This document shows positions 9,764 to 18,779 of a DNA stretch of 64,000 nucleotides, piece by piece. The stretch comes from Luteolibacter sp. SL250. GTDB taxonomy: Bacteria > Verrucomicrobiota > Verrucomicrobiia > Verrucomicrobiales > Akkermansiaceae. The notes under the pieces were generated by a model, which worked only from the letters and a program-made list of their open reading frames with translations, was not told the origin of the DNA and ran no database searches. The DNA lies in contig NZ_CP113054.1 of assembly GCF_026625605.1 (NCBI RefSeq), positions 3,100,001-3,164,000 of the forward strand. The letters are read 5' to 3'. The translations under genes were made by a program, and so were the position numbers. Position 1 is the first letter of the stretch, and the number at the start of each line of letters is the position of its first letter.

Positions 9764-9790
9764 CGTGAAGATGGCCGCTCCCTTTTCCCC

Positions 9791-10567
9791 CTACGTCGTC
9801 AACCGCCGCCCGATTAGCGGGAAGGACAAGCCGCAGAGGATTGCGGTGAACGCGGCCAGCAGCCCGGAGTGCCAGAGGATGGCATCCCATGGAGCATGCC
9901 CCCAGACGGAGAACTGGATGAGTTTCACCCCGTGGTAGAAGGGCGAGAACTGGACGACGGTGCCCAGGATGGAACCGGAGGCCATGGGGAAGAAGACGCC
10001 GGAGAGGTAGAAGATGGGCGCGATGAGGAAGGAATAGACGGTCTGGAACTGGTTGATGTTCCGCACCCACGCGGAGGCGAGCAGACCGATGGCGGCGCAG
10101 GGAAGCGAGAGGAAGCCCGCGATGAACGGACAGACGAGGATGGCCAGCGGGTTCGGCAGCAGGCCGAGCACCAGCAGCACCAGGGAAACGCCAAGGCCCA
10201 TGAGCGCGGCACGGACGAAAACCCACATGAACTCCCCCATCACCACCTCCCGCACGCCGATGGGCGTGGTGAGCATGGCCTTGAACACGGACTCGAAGGT
10301 CATGCGGACGTAGAAGCCGTAGCTGCTCTCGAAGAACGCGGTGAACAGCGCGGTGGTTGCGATCATGCCCGGCGCGAGGAACTGCGCGTAGCTCATGCCG
10401 TCGATCTGCCCGACGAACCCGGACAGGCCCATGCCGAGCGAACCGAGGATGAGCGCGGGATCCGCCAATGTGGGTGAGATGTTCGCGAGGAAGTCCTTCC
10501 GGTAGACCATCCAGTTCCGGATGACCACCTGCCAGCCGAGGCGGAGGGTTAGGAAGAATTCACTCAT
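9791..10567 (-). CDS. ABC-2 type transporter permease (NodJ-like)
   Basis: The 258-residue membrane protein has six hydrophobic segments and the ABC-2 permease layout. A motif resembling the NodJ/Wzm signature (LIAPIFYLSGVFFPM) lies around residue 185. It would form the channel of an exporter powered by the ATPase encoded just upstream on the same strand (10673-11593). The 105-base gap between them holds an AGATGAACGCGGATGGACGC-type sequence of the sort found as dispersed intergenic repeats. The substrate is unknown; NodIJ relatives export lipo-oligosaccharides, while others export drugs or polysaccharides. Confidence 0.9.
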   Translation of the reverse strand: MSEFFLTLRLGWQVVIRNWMVYRKDFLANISPTLADPALILGSLGMGLSGFVGQIDGMSYAQFLAPGMIATTALFTAFFESSYGFYVRMTFESVFKAMLTTPIGVREVVMGEFMWVFVRAALMGLGVSLVLLVLGLLPNPLAILVCPFIAGFLSLPCAAIGLLASAWVRNINQFQTVYSFLIAPIFYLSGVFFPMASGSILGTVVQFSPFYHGVKLIQFSVWGHAPWDAILWHSGLLAAFTAILCGLSFPLIGRRLTT

Positions 10568-10672
10568 GGGAAGTTGTCAGGCTGTGGACGAAGAAGAGTT
10601 GAACCGCAGATGAACGCGGATGGACGCAGATTGAAGAGATGGAAATGATGGTTCATTTTCTCTTATCCGTGT

Positions 10673-11593
10673 TCATTCATCATCACTCAGTTCACTCCCG
10701 GTGAGCTTGAGATAGACGTCCTCCAGATTGGCGGGGCGGAGCTGGAGTGCGGTCTGGCCGGAAAGGCGCTGGAGGTCCAGCAGGTCATCGAAACGCGGTG
10801 CGCGGATGCAGGACTGGCGGCCCTGATGGAACAGCTCCCATGAGGGCTGCAGGTGGAGTTTCAGCAGCTCCTCCGTGCCGGCGGGGAAGATGCCGACGAA
10901 GCCGGGTGTCTCCCGCTCGATCAGTTCGCGCGGTGCGCCGGTGCCGACGACGCGGCCCTTGTCGAGGATGATGATGTGGTCGCACAGCACCTCCGCTTCG
11001 TGCATGTAGTGGGTGGTGACGAGGATGGTTTTCCCCTGCTCCCGCAGCTCGATGACCTTTTCCCACAGCAGGTGGCGGACGGATGGGTCCAGTCCCGTGG
11101 TCGGCTCGTCGAGGATGAGGAGTTCCGGATCGGCGAGCAGGGCACGGACAAAGGTGAGGCGGCGCTTCATGCCGCCGGAGAGGGTCTTGATGGTGGCGTC
11201 CCGTTTTGACTCCAGGGCCATGTAGGAAAGCAGTTCATGGATACGCGGGTCCGCCTGTTTTCGTGACAGCCCGCCGAAGCTGGCGTAGATGCGCATGTTC
11301 TCCAGCACGGTGAGGCCGTCATCCAGCGCGTTCTCCTGCGGCACCACGCCGATCCGGCGCTTGATGTCGCGCGCCTGCGTGGCCGGGTCCATGCCGAATA
11401 CGGAAAGCTCCCCGCCGCTGCGCGCCACGACGCCATACAGGCAGCCGATGAAAGTGGATTTCCCCGCGCCGTTCGGCCCCAGCAGGCCGACGCACTGCCC
11501 CTTCCCCACCTCCAGATCCATGGTGGCGATGGCCTCGAAATTACCGAAGCGTTTGGCCACCCCGCGGGCCTGGATGATGGTGCTGTCTGGCAT
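10673..11593 (-). CDS. ABC transporter ATP-binding protein (NodI/CcmA-like)
   Basis: This 306-residue ATPase shows the Walker A GPNGAGKS, signature LSGGMKRR, Walker B LLILDEPTTGLD and the switch His in VTTHYMHEA. These are all intact, so hydrolysis is expected. The C-terminal 80 residues form an accessory domain of the DrrA/NodI kind. It is encoded upstream of and on the same strand as the ABC-2 permease, and the two make a minimal exporter. The ATG at 11593 gives the expected family length. The substrate cannot be read from the sequence. Confidence 0.93.
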   Translation of the reverse strand: MPDSTIIQARGVAKRFGNFEAIATMDLEVGKGQCVGLLGPNGAGKSTFIGCLYGVVARSGGELSVFGMDPATQARDIKRRIGVVPQENALDDGLTVLENMRIYASFGGLSRKQADPRIHELLSYMALESKRDATIKTLSGGMKRRLTFVRALLADPELLILDEPTTGLDPSVRHLLWEKVIELREQGKTILVTTHYMHEAEVLCDHIIILDKGRVVGTGAPRELIERETPGFVGIFPAGTEELLKLHLQPSWELFHQGRQSCIRAPRFDDLLDLQRLSGQTALQLRPANLEDVYLKLTGSELSDDE

Positions 11594-11738
11594 GGTGGAG
11601 GACGAGGTGCCCCCAACATCGGCGGACCGCCGGAGTTGGCAAAGGAAAAGATATCAGATCCGGGAGAAGATCATCCAAGCGGAACCGGCGATCAATCTCC
11701 GCTTCACAAAGGGAATGCACGGAGTCTATCTATCAGAA

Positions 11739-12527
11739 ATGAAACTGCCACTTTGCACCACGCTCGCCGCATTCTCCATCATCGCGGCGGTCCATTTCAC
11801 CGGCTCACTGAAAGCCGGGGACACGCTGGTGCAGGTATCCACCATCGACGCGCTGGTGCAGGGCATCTTCGACGGCGGGGTGAGCTTCGGCGAACTGGGC
11901 AAGGCCGGTGACTTCGGGATAGGGACGCTGGATGATCTGGACGGGGAGATGCTGGCGTTGGATGGGAAGTTCTACCAGATCGCCTCGGACGGAAAGGTGC
12001 GGGAGATACCGGCCACGGTGGAGACCCCGTTTGCCGCGATGACCTTCTTCAAAAGCGACAAGACGCTGGCGCTGGGAGCCACGGAATCCCTGGAGGCGCT
12101 GCAGAAGCGGCTGGACGCAGAGATCCCCTCAGAGAACCTGTTCTACGCGGTAAAGGTGACGGGCAGCTTTCCGATGATAAAGGTGCGCAGCGTGCCGAAG
12201 CAAAGCCCTCCCTATCCCACCCTGACGGAGGCTGCGAAAAAACAATCGCTCTTCACCCTGGAGAACGTGCGTGGGACGCTGGTGGGCTTCCGTTGTCCGT
12301 CGTGGGTGAAGGGCATCAACGTGCCGGGCTACCATTTCCATTTCCTCAGCGATGACCGTCAGCACGGCGGCCATGTGCTCGACTGCACGTTCACGGAGGG
12401 AGAGGCCGGGATCGATACTCTGGAGAACTTCCGGATGCTGCTGCCGCAGGACGCAGCGTTCCTGAAGGCGGATCTCACCAAGCATGACGAGAAGGCGCTG
12501 GAGGCGGTCGAAAAGCTGAGGAAGTAG
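11739..12527 (+). CDS. budA: Alpha-acetolactate decarboxylase, exported
   Basis: This enzyme converts acetolactate to acetoin. The 262-residue product has the zinc site in GYHFHFLSDD followed by GGHV, matching the family pattern of three His ligands. Start choice: an open frame runs further upstream, but the ATG at 11739 begins a clean Sec signal peptide (basic Lys, long hydrophobic core, SLKAGD cleavage region), so the enzyme is probably periplasmic or secreted. No acetolactate synthase or acetoin reductase is adjacent, so its substrate probably leaks from branched-chain amino acid synthesis. A second upstream ATG at 11715 would add eight residues. Confidence 0.9.
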   Translation: MKLPLCTTLAAFSIIAAVHFTGSLKAGDTLVQVSTIDALVQGIFDGGVSFGELGKAGDFGIGTLDDLDGEMLALDGKFYQIASDGKVREIPATVETPFAAMTFFKSDKTLALGATESLEALQKRLDAEIPSENLFYAVKVTGSFPMIKVRSVPKQSPPYPTLTEAAKKQSLFTLENVRGTLVGFRCPSWVKGINVPGYHFHFLSDDRQHGGHVLDCTFTEGEAGIDTLENFRMLLPQDAAFLKADLTKHDEKALEAVEKLRK

Positions 12528-12675
12528 CTGGGTGGGCGGATCACTGTGGATGATGTGGAACCGTCGCACGGAGAATCTTCCGGCAGATGTCCATTTCCGG
12601 ATGCGCCGTCCGTCATGTTATCGGATGGTGCCTGATACGGGCGCTGATCCCGACCACCACCAAACCACCACCGCC

Positions 12676-13053
12676 ATGAAATTCCTGATGTTGATGATCC
12701 CACGTGTCTACCAACCCGGAACTCCCGCGGAGGAGCGGGCCGGAGAGGATTTCGAGCCACCGGCCTATGCCATCGAAAAGATGGGCCGGTTCAACGAGGA
12801 GCTGGCACAGGCGGCGAAGATGATCGAGATCGACGGACTCCAGCCGATCGAAAAGGGCGCGCGGGTGACCTTTGACGGAGGAACGCCCAAGGTCACGGAA
12901 GGCTCGGCCATCGAAACCAAGGAAGTCATCGGCGGCTACTGGATCTTTGAGATGGATTCCTATGAGGAAGCGCTGGGCTGGGCGCGGCGGGTGCCTGCCG
13001 AGCCGGGCGATGTGATCGAGCTGCGGCCGGTCTTCGAGTTTCCCGCGGAGTGA
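12676..13053 (+). CDS. YCII/DGPF-domain protein
   Basis: The 125-residue protein begins MKFLMLMIP, the start typical of DGPF/YCII-like proteins. It keeps the features of the family: an early beta strand, a helix with the MGRFNEEL segment, and a C-terminal IELRPVFEF strand. These proteins have a ferredoxin-like fold, often occur near ECF sigma factors, and have unproven catalytic roles. Here the neighbours are acetolactate decarboxylase and, convergently, a flavoprotein. The ATG at 12676 is chosen because the longer upstream extension is unlike the family. Confidence 0.85.
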   Translation: MKFLMLMIPRVYQPGTPAEERAGEDFEPPAYAIEKMGRFNEELAQAAKMIEIDGLQPIEKGARVTFDGGTPKVTEGSAIETKEVIGGYWIFEMDSYEEALGWARRVPAEPGDVIELRPVFEFPAE

Positions 13054-13084
13054 CCGGATACCGGAACCCAGAGTCTCCGGAAAA

Positions 13085-13134
13085 ACATCGGCGGGACGCC
13101 GATGCCACGGTCTGCTGCGGGACGCAGCAGCCAC
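13085..13134 (+). repeat. Double-hairpin dispersed repeat, copy B
   Basis: The sequence matches copy A at 49 of 50 positions. It lies between the convergent 3' ends of the YCII gene and the flavoprotein gene, where paired hairpins could act as an mRNA 3' boundary. Confidence 0.85.
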
Positions 13135-13142
13135 AGGCGACC

Positions 13143-14426
13143 CTAGGCGCCGATCCGGTAGTTCGCCGGATCGAATCCCCGCGGGTTCTTGCAGAGGAAG
13201 CCCAGCAGCTTCCGGCTGTAGGGTTTTTCCGTGTAGGCCCCGCAGCACATGGAGGCGAAGTGGCGGTCGATGTGACGGTTGACCACCTTGAACAGCGGGC
13301 CGAACACACTGTTGGCAAAGCGCTCGCCGGTGGCGTAGGCGGCCATCATTTCCCCGTTGTAGAACTTCTCGATGAGTTCCTGCCAGGAAACCAGCCGGTG
13401 CCTCATTTCGTCCTCATAGGTCCGGAGCATCGCATCCCAGTCGTTCGGGCCGTCCGGGTTAATCAAATCAGCCAGGCACTCGCCGCTCCGCAGGGCGATC
13501 CACATCCCGGGGGACAGCATGGGATCAACGAAGCCGAAGGCATCCCCCACCGCCGCCCAGCCGGGGCCGAAGGACCGGTCGCTGATGAGTTGGTAGTTCG
13601 AGTAGATGGGCACGCCGGAGATACGCTGGCGATCCGCTCCTGCGGCGGAGAGGATGGGATCCTTCTCAATGGCCGCCTCCAGGCGTTCCTCCGGTGTGGA
13701 GCCGAAAGCCCGGAGCGTTTCTCCGGGGACGACCACACCCACCGACATGCAGTCGCGCAGGGGGATCTGCCAGCTCCAACCGCCATAGACTGTGCGGGAA
13801 ATGACGATCTGCCCGGGAGGCCCGGGGTGCTTCCAGTTGGTGAAATGGGCGAAATGGGCGGCATCCTTCCGCGGGCCGGTTTTCACGGGGATCTTGAGCA
13901 ACCTGGCGACGGTGCGGCGGCGGCCCGTCGCGTCCACGATCAAGTCCGGCTGCCTGCCTTCCCATTCGGGGACCAGTGCCAGCGTTTCGTCATCGAACAT
14001 GACCTCGCGGCCGGAGCCTTCCTGAGCGAGGATGATACCCGCTTCCTTCTCGATCCAACGGGCCTTGCTGCGGCGCGCGCGGTTTTCGATGATCTGGTCG
14101 AACTGCGGGCGCGGCAGGTTATAGGAGTATGCGGGCAGGATGCCCTCGATGGAGCGGAAACTGAGCTGGATGGGGCTCTCGCTGCCGAAGGCGAAAGTGG
14201 CGCCCGGCTTGTGCTGGGCGATGGCCGCAACCTCTTCCTCGATGCCGAGCCGCCGCATGACGGGAACCAGCGCGGGGATGCCGGATTCCCCGACGATCAT
14301 CTCCGGACGCTTTCCGCCGTTGAAAAGGGTGACGTCCGCTCCCTTGTCGGCGAGCAGCGCGGTGAGGATGGAACCGGAGGGACCGCTGCCGACGACAGCG
14401 ATGCGGGGACGGAGGAAGTTGCTCAT
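13143..14426 (-). CDS. FAD-dependent oxidoreductase, tryptophan-halogenase-like (A)
   Basis: A 427-residue flavoprotein with the N-terminal Rossmann motif VVGSGPSGS. GESGIP occupies the position of the halogenase-family motif after the second strand, GWSWQIP matches the W-x-W-x-I-P motif of flavin-dependent halogenases, and the FAD motif GDAFGFVDPMLSPG follows. Many proteins with this pattern are not true halogenases but hydroxylases or reductases. It is the last gene of a three-gene operon; the antiporter gene ends inside its start region. The ATG at 14426 was chosen because it immediately precedes the Rossmann strand. The substrate is unknown. Confidence 0.87.
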   Translation of the reverse strand: MSNFLRPRIAVVGSGPSGSILTALLADKGADVTLFNGGKRPEMIVGESGIPALVPVMRRLGIEEEVAAIAQHKPGATFAFGSESPIQLSFRSIEGILPAYSYNLPRPQFDQIIENRARRSKARWIEKEAGIILAQEGSGREVMFDDETLALVPEWEGRQPDLIVDATGRRRTVARLLKIPVKTGPRKDAAHFAHFTNWKHPGPPGQIVISRTVYGGWSWQIPLRDCMSVGVVVPGETLRAFGSTPEERLEAAIEKDPILSAAGADRQRISGVPIYSNYQLISDRSFGPGWAAVGDAFGFVDPMLSPGMWIALRSGECLADLINPDGPNDWDAMLRTYEDEMRHRLVSWQELIEKFYNGEMMAAYATGERFANSVFGPLFKVVNRHIDRHFASMCCGAYTEKPYSRKLLGFLCKNPRGFDPANYRIGA

Positions 14427-14436
14427 GTGGATGAAA

Positions 14437-15897
14437 TCAGACGGGATGCACCTTTCCGGCACCGGCGGGCTGCACTTCCCTCACCTTGATCCTGCCGAAC
14501 CAGGTGAGGAGCGGTCCTGTCATGGCGGTGGTGACCAGAGCCATGATGACGAGCATGGCGAAGATGCGCGGCGAGAGGATGCCCAGATCGTAGCCGATAT
14601 TGAGCGCGATGAGTTCCATCAGGCCGCGGGTGTTCATGAGTGCGCCGAGCTGGAGCGAGTCCCTCAGGTTCATGCCAGTGAAGCGCGCGGCCAAGGCGGT
14701 GCCGCCGAGTTTCCCGAGGGTGGCCACGCCGATGATGGCCAGGCAGATCATCCAACTGCTAAAATCATTGAGCAAGCCCACCTGTGTGCGCAGGCCGGTG
14801 AAGGCGAAGAACAGCGGCAGCAGCAGCACGGTGCTGAAGTTCTCGATCCGCAGGCTGAGTTTCTCGCGGAAGCCGTGCTTGTCCGGGACGATGGCACCGG
14901 CGAGGAAAGCGCCGAACAAGGCATGGATGCCCATCGCCTCGGTGCAGAGGGCGCTGGCAAGTACCAGGCAGACGACGATGGCGAGCGTGCGGCGGGACGG
15001 ATCCGGCCGCTCGATTTCGGCGGAGCCGATGATCTTCGGCAGCAGCGGGCGGACTGCCCACACCATGATGACCATGAAGATGACGACCAGACCCAGGTTG
15101 AGCGCGGAGCCGGTGAGACTGGTGGATCCGGCGATGGCGACGACGAAAGCGAGCGCGCTCCACGCGGTCACGTCATCCACTGCGGCGCAGGTCACGGCGG
15201 TGTGCCCCAGATAGGTGTTCGTCATCTTCCGCTCCTGCAGGATGCGGGCCAGCACCGGAAATGCGGTGATGCTCATGGAAATGCCCATGAAGAGTGCGAA
15301 GGAAAGGAAGTTCGTCCCCGGCTGGGCCAGGCTGGTGAAGAGGAAATAAGCCAGGATCACCCCCAGCAGATACGGAATGGCGATGCTGGCGTGGCTGACG
15401 ACCACGGCGGTATGCGCCTTGTTCCGCACGTGCTTCATGTCCAGTTCCATGCCCACGGCGAACATGAACAGGCAGACGCCGATCTGGCTCAGGAGTTTCA
15501 GCGCCCCCAGCGAGTCCGGTGGGAAAACGAACACGAATGACTCCGGTGACACCCAGCCGAAGAGTGACGGCCCCAGCAGGATGCCCGCCGCCATTTCCCC
15601 GATAACCGACGGCTGGCCGAACCTGGTGAACAGCGCGCCGACCAACCGTGAGGCGGAGATGATGACCAGGAGCTGGATGAACAGGTGGCTCAGCGGGTGG
15701 GAGAAGTTCGCCCGCAGGGTGGAAAACATGCTATCCACAGCGCCAGTTTCAGGAGCGGCTGGTACCGAATGGACCGCACTGCCGGAAACTCCCGCATGAA
15801 CAGGCAACGGCAGGTCGCCCCCCATTTTCAGCACGGCGAGGATGCCGCCACCGACGATGATGAGAACAAGGAGATAGAAAATGGTGGCCCGTCTCAT
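14437..15897 (-). CDS. CPA2-family cation/proton antiporter
   Basis: The 486-residue protein has a leading hydrophobic segment and a roughly 60-residue periplasmic linker, followed by a CPA2 (KefB/NapA-like) core of about 12 helices. Family features include GQPSVIGEMAAGILLGP near residue 98 and the paired acidic residues in AAVDDVTAW in the ion-binding helix. There is no C-terminal TrkA-N domain, so it differs from full KefB. It overlaps the start of the upstream flavoprotein gene by 4 bases and stops 10 bases before the next, so all three are co-transcribed. It probably exchanges Na+ or K+ for protons; why it is tied to halogenase-like enzymes is unclear. Confidence 0.93.
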   Translation of the reverse strand: MRRATIFYLLVLIIVGGGILAVLKMGGDLPLPVHAGVSGSAVHSVPAAPETGAVDSMFSTLRANFSHPLSHLFIQLLVIISASRLVGALFTRFGQPSVIGEMAAGILLGPSLFGWVSPESFVFVFPPDSLGALKLLSQIGVCLFMFAVGMELDMKHVRNKAHTAVVVSHASIAIPYLLGVILAYFLFTSLAQPGTNFLSFALFMGISMSITAFPVLARILQERKMTNTYLGHTAVTCAAVDDVTAWSALAFVVAIAGSTSLTGSALNLGLVVIFMVIMVWAVRPLLPKIIGSAEIERPDPSRRTLAIVVCLVLASALCTEAMGIHALFGAFLAGAIVPDKHGFREKLSLRIENFSTVLLLPLFFAFTGLRTQVGLLNDFSSWMICLAIIGVATLGKLGGTALAARFTGMNLRDSLQLGALMNTRGLMELIALNIGYDLGILSPRIFAMLVIMALVTTAMTGPLLTWFGRIKVREVQPAGAGKVHPV

Positions 15898-17540
15898 GAA
15901 GGATCCGCAACAGTGGATGCATTCGAAGGGACGGTCGCGTCCGTGGAAGGAGCGGATCCTTTCGGTGGGAAAAACGAAAGCGGATCGTCATCCTTCTCAG
16001 TTGGCTTGCGGCCCCAGCTTTTCCAGCCTTCCTTGAGTTCCAGCACAGCCCAATCTTTCAGCAGGCCGAAGAGGCGGAACATGTCCTTCCGCTCCAGCGT
16101 GAAGCCCGGGATGAGGCAGCGGTTGCCCTTGTTCGTCCGACCCAGCAGGCCGAGGCGGCGGCGGCGCTTGGCGATGGTGGCGAAGCGGCGATTGTAGCAG
16201 CTCATCAGCGCGGAAAAGACCTTCCCGCTCGGCGGCGAGTAGGGCGGGCTGTAGAGCGCCGACGCACCCTCCGCGAAGGGCGGCTGGACCACTCCCCAGT
16301 AGTAGAGGCTGAGGTCCAGGCGGAAGGCCAAGCTCATGAGGTCCCACTCCGCCATGTAGTGGTATTTGTCCTTGTAGACGCTGTCGAACCAACGGCGGTG
16401 GCAGACGGAGAAGTCCCGGTTGTGCTTGGGCACCAGGGTCTTCATGCAACCGCCGTTGCGCTGCTGGGTGATGAGGTTCGCCGCGCTGCTGGTGGAGAAG
16501 GAAATCCAGTCCATGCCCGGACTGTAGAAAGGATCCATGAATGCCGCGGCATCGCCGACGAGGACGAAGCCATCTCCGGAAAAGGTGGTGCTGTAGTAGG
16601 CCAGATTCCGCCGCCAGTGGACGTCCTCCTCATCGTATTCCGCGTCCTTCAGGATCTCAGCGGCCACAGGATGCTTCATCAGGAAAGCCTTCAGCCTGTC
16701 GGCGACACTGCCCCCCTCCTCCCACGGGACGATGCGCTGGTCGAAGACGACACCCACGCTGGTATCACCACCCTTGAGGGGAATCCACCAGCTCCACCAG
16801 CCATCGCCGATGATGTGGTTGGTGGCGGTGCCCCGGACGCTATGGACGGATTTCGACCATGCGGGATATTTTGCGGAAAGCTCCAGGCCGTCCCAGTCTT
16901 TCAGCCCCTTCCAGCGGGACCATGCGGCGGCGGTGGGGTGCTCCGTATTGCGCACCCACCAGCCGTTCTTCCGGGCCAGCAGGGCCGCCACGCCGGTGGC
17001 ATCCACCACCCAGCGGGCCTTCACCGTGCGGGTTTCCCCCTGGTATTTGAACTCCACAGTCTGCTGGCCGCCGTCGTTCAACTCCACATTCCGGATCACC
17101 GCCGGACGGATGACCTGCGCCCCCGCCTCCGCTGCGCGGCGCAGAACCTCTTCGTCAAATGTGGAGCGGTCGAGCTGGTAGGAAGGAAGCCTCACCTGGT
17201 AGAGCGCACCCAGCTCGCTGGCTTCATCGAGCTGCTTCACATCGTCGTTCTTGAACCAGAAGCGCAGCCCCTGTTTCACGATGTGGTGCTCGTTCAGATA
17301 TTTCGTCAGTCCCAGGACACGGCCCATGAAGTAGGCGCTGACCTCCACCGTGGCCTCCCCCACCCGCCGGGTCAGACGTTCCGTGCGCTCGATGACCAGC
17401 ACCCGGATGCCAGGATTCCGCCGCATGAGGAGGGTGGCGGTGGCACCACCGGACAGCGCGCCGCCGAGGACGACGACATCGTATTCCCCCTGGATCGGTT
17501 CCTGCGAGGCGGGCGTGGCGGGAGGCTCGTTCATCATCAT
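15894..17540 (-). CDS. FAD-dependent oxidoreductase, tryptophan-halogenase-like (B)
   Basis: The 548-residue flavoprotein begins with the FAD-binding motif VVVLGGALSGGA. It then carries RVGEATVE, the GESTLP-like halogenase motif with Ala in place of Ser, and WWSWWIPL as the WxWxIP motif. GDAAAFMDPFYSPGM provides the second FAD contact. It is the first gene of the operon and its stop overlaps the antiporter start (ATGA). Three consecutive Met codons at 17540-17534 are possible starts; an upstream extension to 17600 is Arg-rich and unlikely. It is longer than its operon partner and not a simple duplicate. Halogenation, hydroxylation and desaturation are all possible activities. Confidence 0.87.
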   Translation of the reverse strand: MMMNEPPATPASQEPIQGEYDVVVLGGALSGGATATLLMRRNPGIRVLVIERTERLTRRVGEATVEVSAYFMGRVLGLTKYLNEHHIVKQGLRFWFKNDDVKQLDEASELGALYQVRLPSYQLDRSTFDEEVLRRAAEAGAQVIRPAVIRNVELNDGGQQTVEFKYQGETRTVKARWVVDATGVAALLARKNGWWVRNTEHPTAAAWSRWKGLKDWDGLELSAKYPAWSKSVHSVRGTATNHIIGDGWWSWWIPLKGGDTSVGVVFDQRIVPWEEGGSVADRLKAFLMKHPVAAEILKDAEYDEEDVHWRRNLAYYSTTFSGDGFVLVGDAAAFMDPFYSPGMDWISFSTSSAANLITQQRNGGCMKTLVPKHNRDFSVCHRRWFDSVYKDKYHYMAEWDLMSLAFRLDLSLYYWGVVQPPFAEGASALYSPPYSPPSGKVFSALMSCYNRRFATIAKRRRRLGLLGRTNKGNRCLIPGFTLERKDMFRLFGLLKDWAVLELKEGWKSWGRKPTEKDDDPLSFFPPKGSAPSTDATVPSNASTVADPS

Positions 17541-17768
17541 GGGAAAGTGGCGTGGGATATACCTGCCGGTGACTCCCCGGCGGCGGCGCATCTTAGGCAC
17601 AGAACGGTGGAAAATTTCCAGCCATCATTTGCCTTCCCGGGACGTTCTTGAGGCGCTCCACCCAGCCAACTGTGAGGAACCATCCCGCGACATTCCGCAC
17701 GATCTCCCGGCGGGCGGAAAATTTCGCCTTTCCCCCCGGGGTATCCCCCCATAACCTACCGCCGAAAC

Positions 17769-18779
17769 ATGTCTGCCTGCGGCCCGAAAATGAAGATGGA
17801 CCCGGCCCTCCACCGGGACAAGAAACCATCCTGGATCAAGGTCCGCCTGCCGAACAACCCGGCGTTCTGGTCCACCAAATCCCTGATCACCGATCTGAAA
17901 TTGGTGACCGTCTGCGAGGAGGCCCAGTGCCCGAACCGCTGGGAGTGCTGGGGACAGGGAACGGCGACCTTCATGATCGCCGGGGACAAATGCACCCGTG
18001 CCTGCGGCTTCTGTGCGGTGAAAACCGCCCGTCCGGACGCATTGGAGAGCGATGAACCCGCCCGGGTGGCCGAGGCCACACGCCGGATGAACCTCCGCCA
18101 CGTGGTCATCACCGCCGTCGCCCGGGACGATCTCAAGGACGGTGGCGCCGAACATTTCCAGCAGACCATCGAGGCGATCCGGACCACCAATCCCGGCATC
18201 ATCATCGAGGTACTGGTCCCGGATTTCAACGACCGCGACTGGGCTCTCTCCATGGTCATGGACGCCCGTCCGCACATCTTCAACCACAACCTGGAGACCG
18301 TCGAGCGGCTCACCCCGCTGGTCCGCTCCCGCGCCAAATACGCCCGCAGCCTGACCGTCCTGAAAAAGGCGAAGGCCATGGTCAACGGAAACGTGGCGAC
18401 CAAGAGTGGCATCATGCTGGGTCTCGGCGAACGCCGGGACGAGGTGCTCCGGGCTCTGGACGACCTCCTCGAACACGATGTCACGGTGCTCACGCTGGGC
18501 CAATACCTGCGCCCGACGCCGAAGCACCTGCCGGTGGTGGAATACATCACCCCGGATGCCTTCGACGAATTGAAGGAGATCGCCCTCGCGAAGGGTTTCC
18601 GCCACGTGGCCAGCGGTCCGCTGGTCCGCAGTTCCTACCATGCCGCGGATTTCCGTCCGGAACTGGATGTGCTGGAAGCCATCGAGATGGACGTCCGCGC
18701 CAGCAAGGGACTCGAACTCGGCCCGGAACACCTCCCCCTCCCCGCTCCCCGCGAAGGACTCGTCAAGGCCATCGCATGA
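17769..18779 (+). CDS. lipA: Lipoyl synthase LipA
   Basis: LipA inserts two sulfurs into octanoyl groups on lipoyl domains of pyruvate and 2-oxoglutarate dehydrogenases and the glycine cleavage system. The 336-residue protein has both clusters: the auxiliary CX4CX5C motif (Cys49, Cys54, Cys60) and the radical-SAM CX3CX2C motif (Cys75, Cys79, Cys82). The C-terminal RSSYHA supplies the conserved Ser that ligates the auxiliary cluster. Its stop overlaps the next gene by ATGA. No lipB is adjacent, so octanoyl transfer is encoded elsewhere. Confidence 0.97.
   Translation: MSACGPKMKMDPALHRDKKPSWIKVRLPNNPAFWSTKSLITDLKLVTVCEEAQCPNRWECWGQGTATFMIAGDKCTRACGFCAVKTARPDALESDEPARVAEATRRMNLRHVVITAVARDDLKDGGAEHFQQTIEAIRTTNPGIIIEVLVPDFNDRDWALSMVMDARPHIFNHNLETVERLTPLVRSRAKYARSLTVLKKAKAMVNGNVATKSGIMLGLGERRDEVLRALDDLLEHDVTVLTLGQYLRPTPKHLPVVEYITPDAFDELKEIALAKGFRHVASGPLVRSSYHAADFRPELDVLEAIEMDVRASKGLELGPEHLPLPAPREGLVKAIA

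Noticed and set aside
14437..15897. KefB-type glutathione-regulated K+ efflux assignment
   Set aside because: The antiporter core fits CPA2, but no TrkA-N domain follows, so the specific KefB label is not supported.
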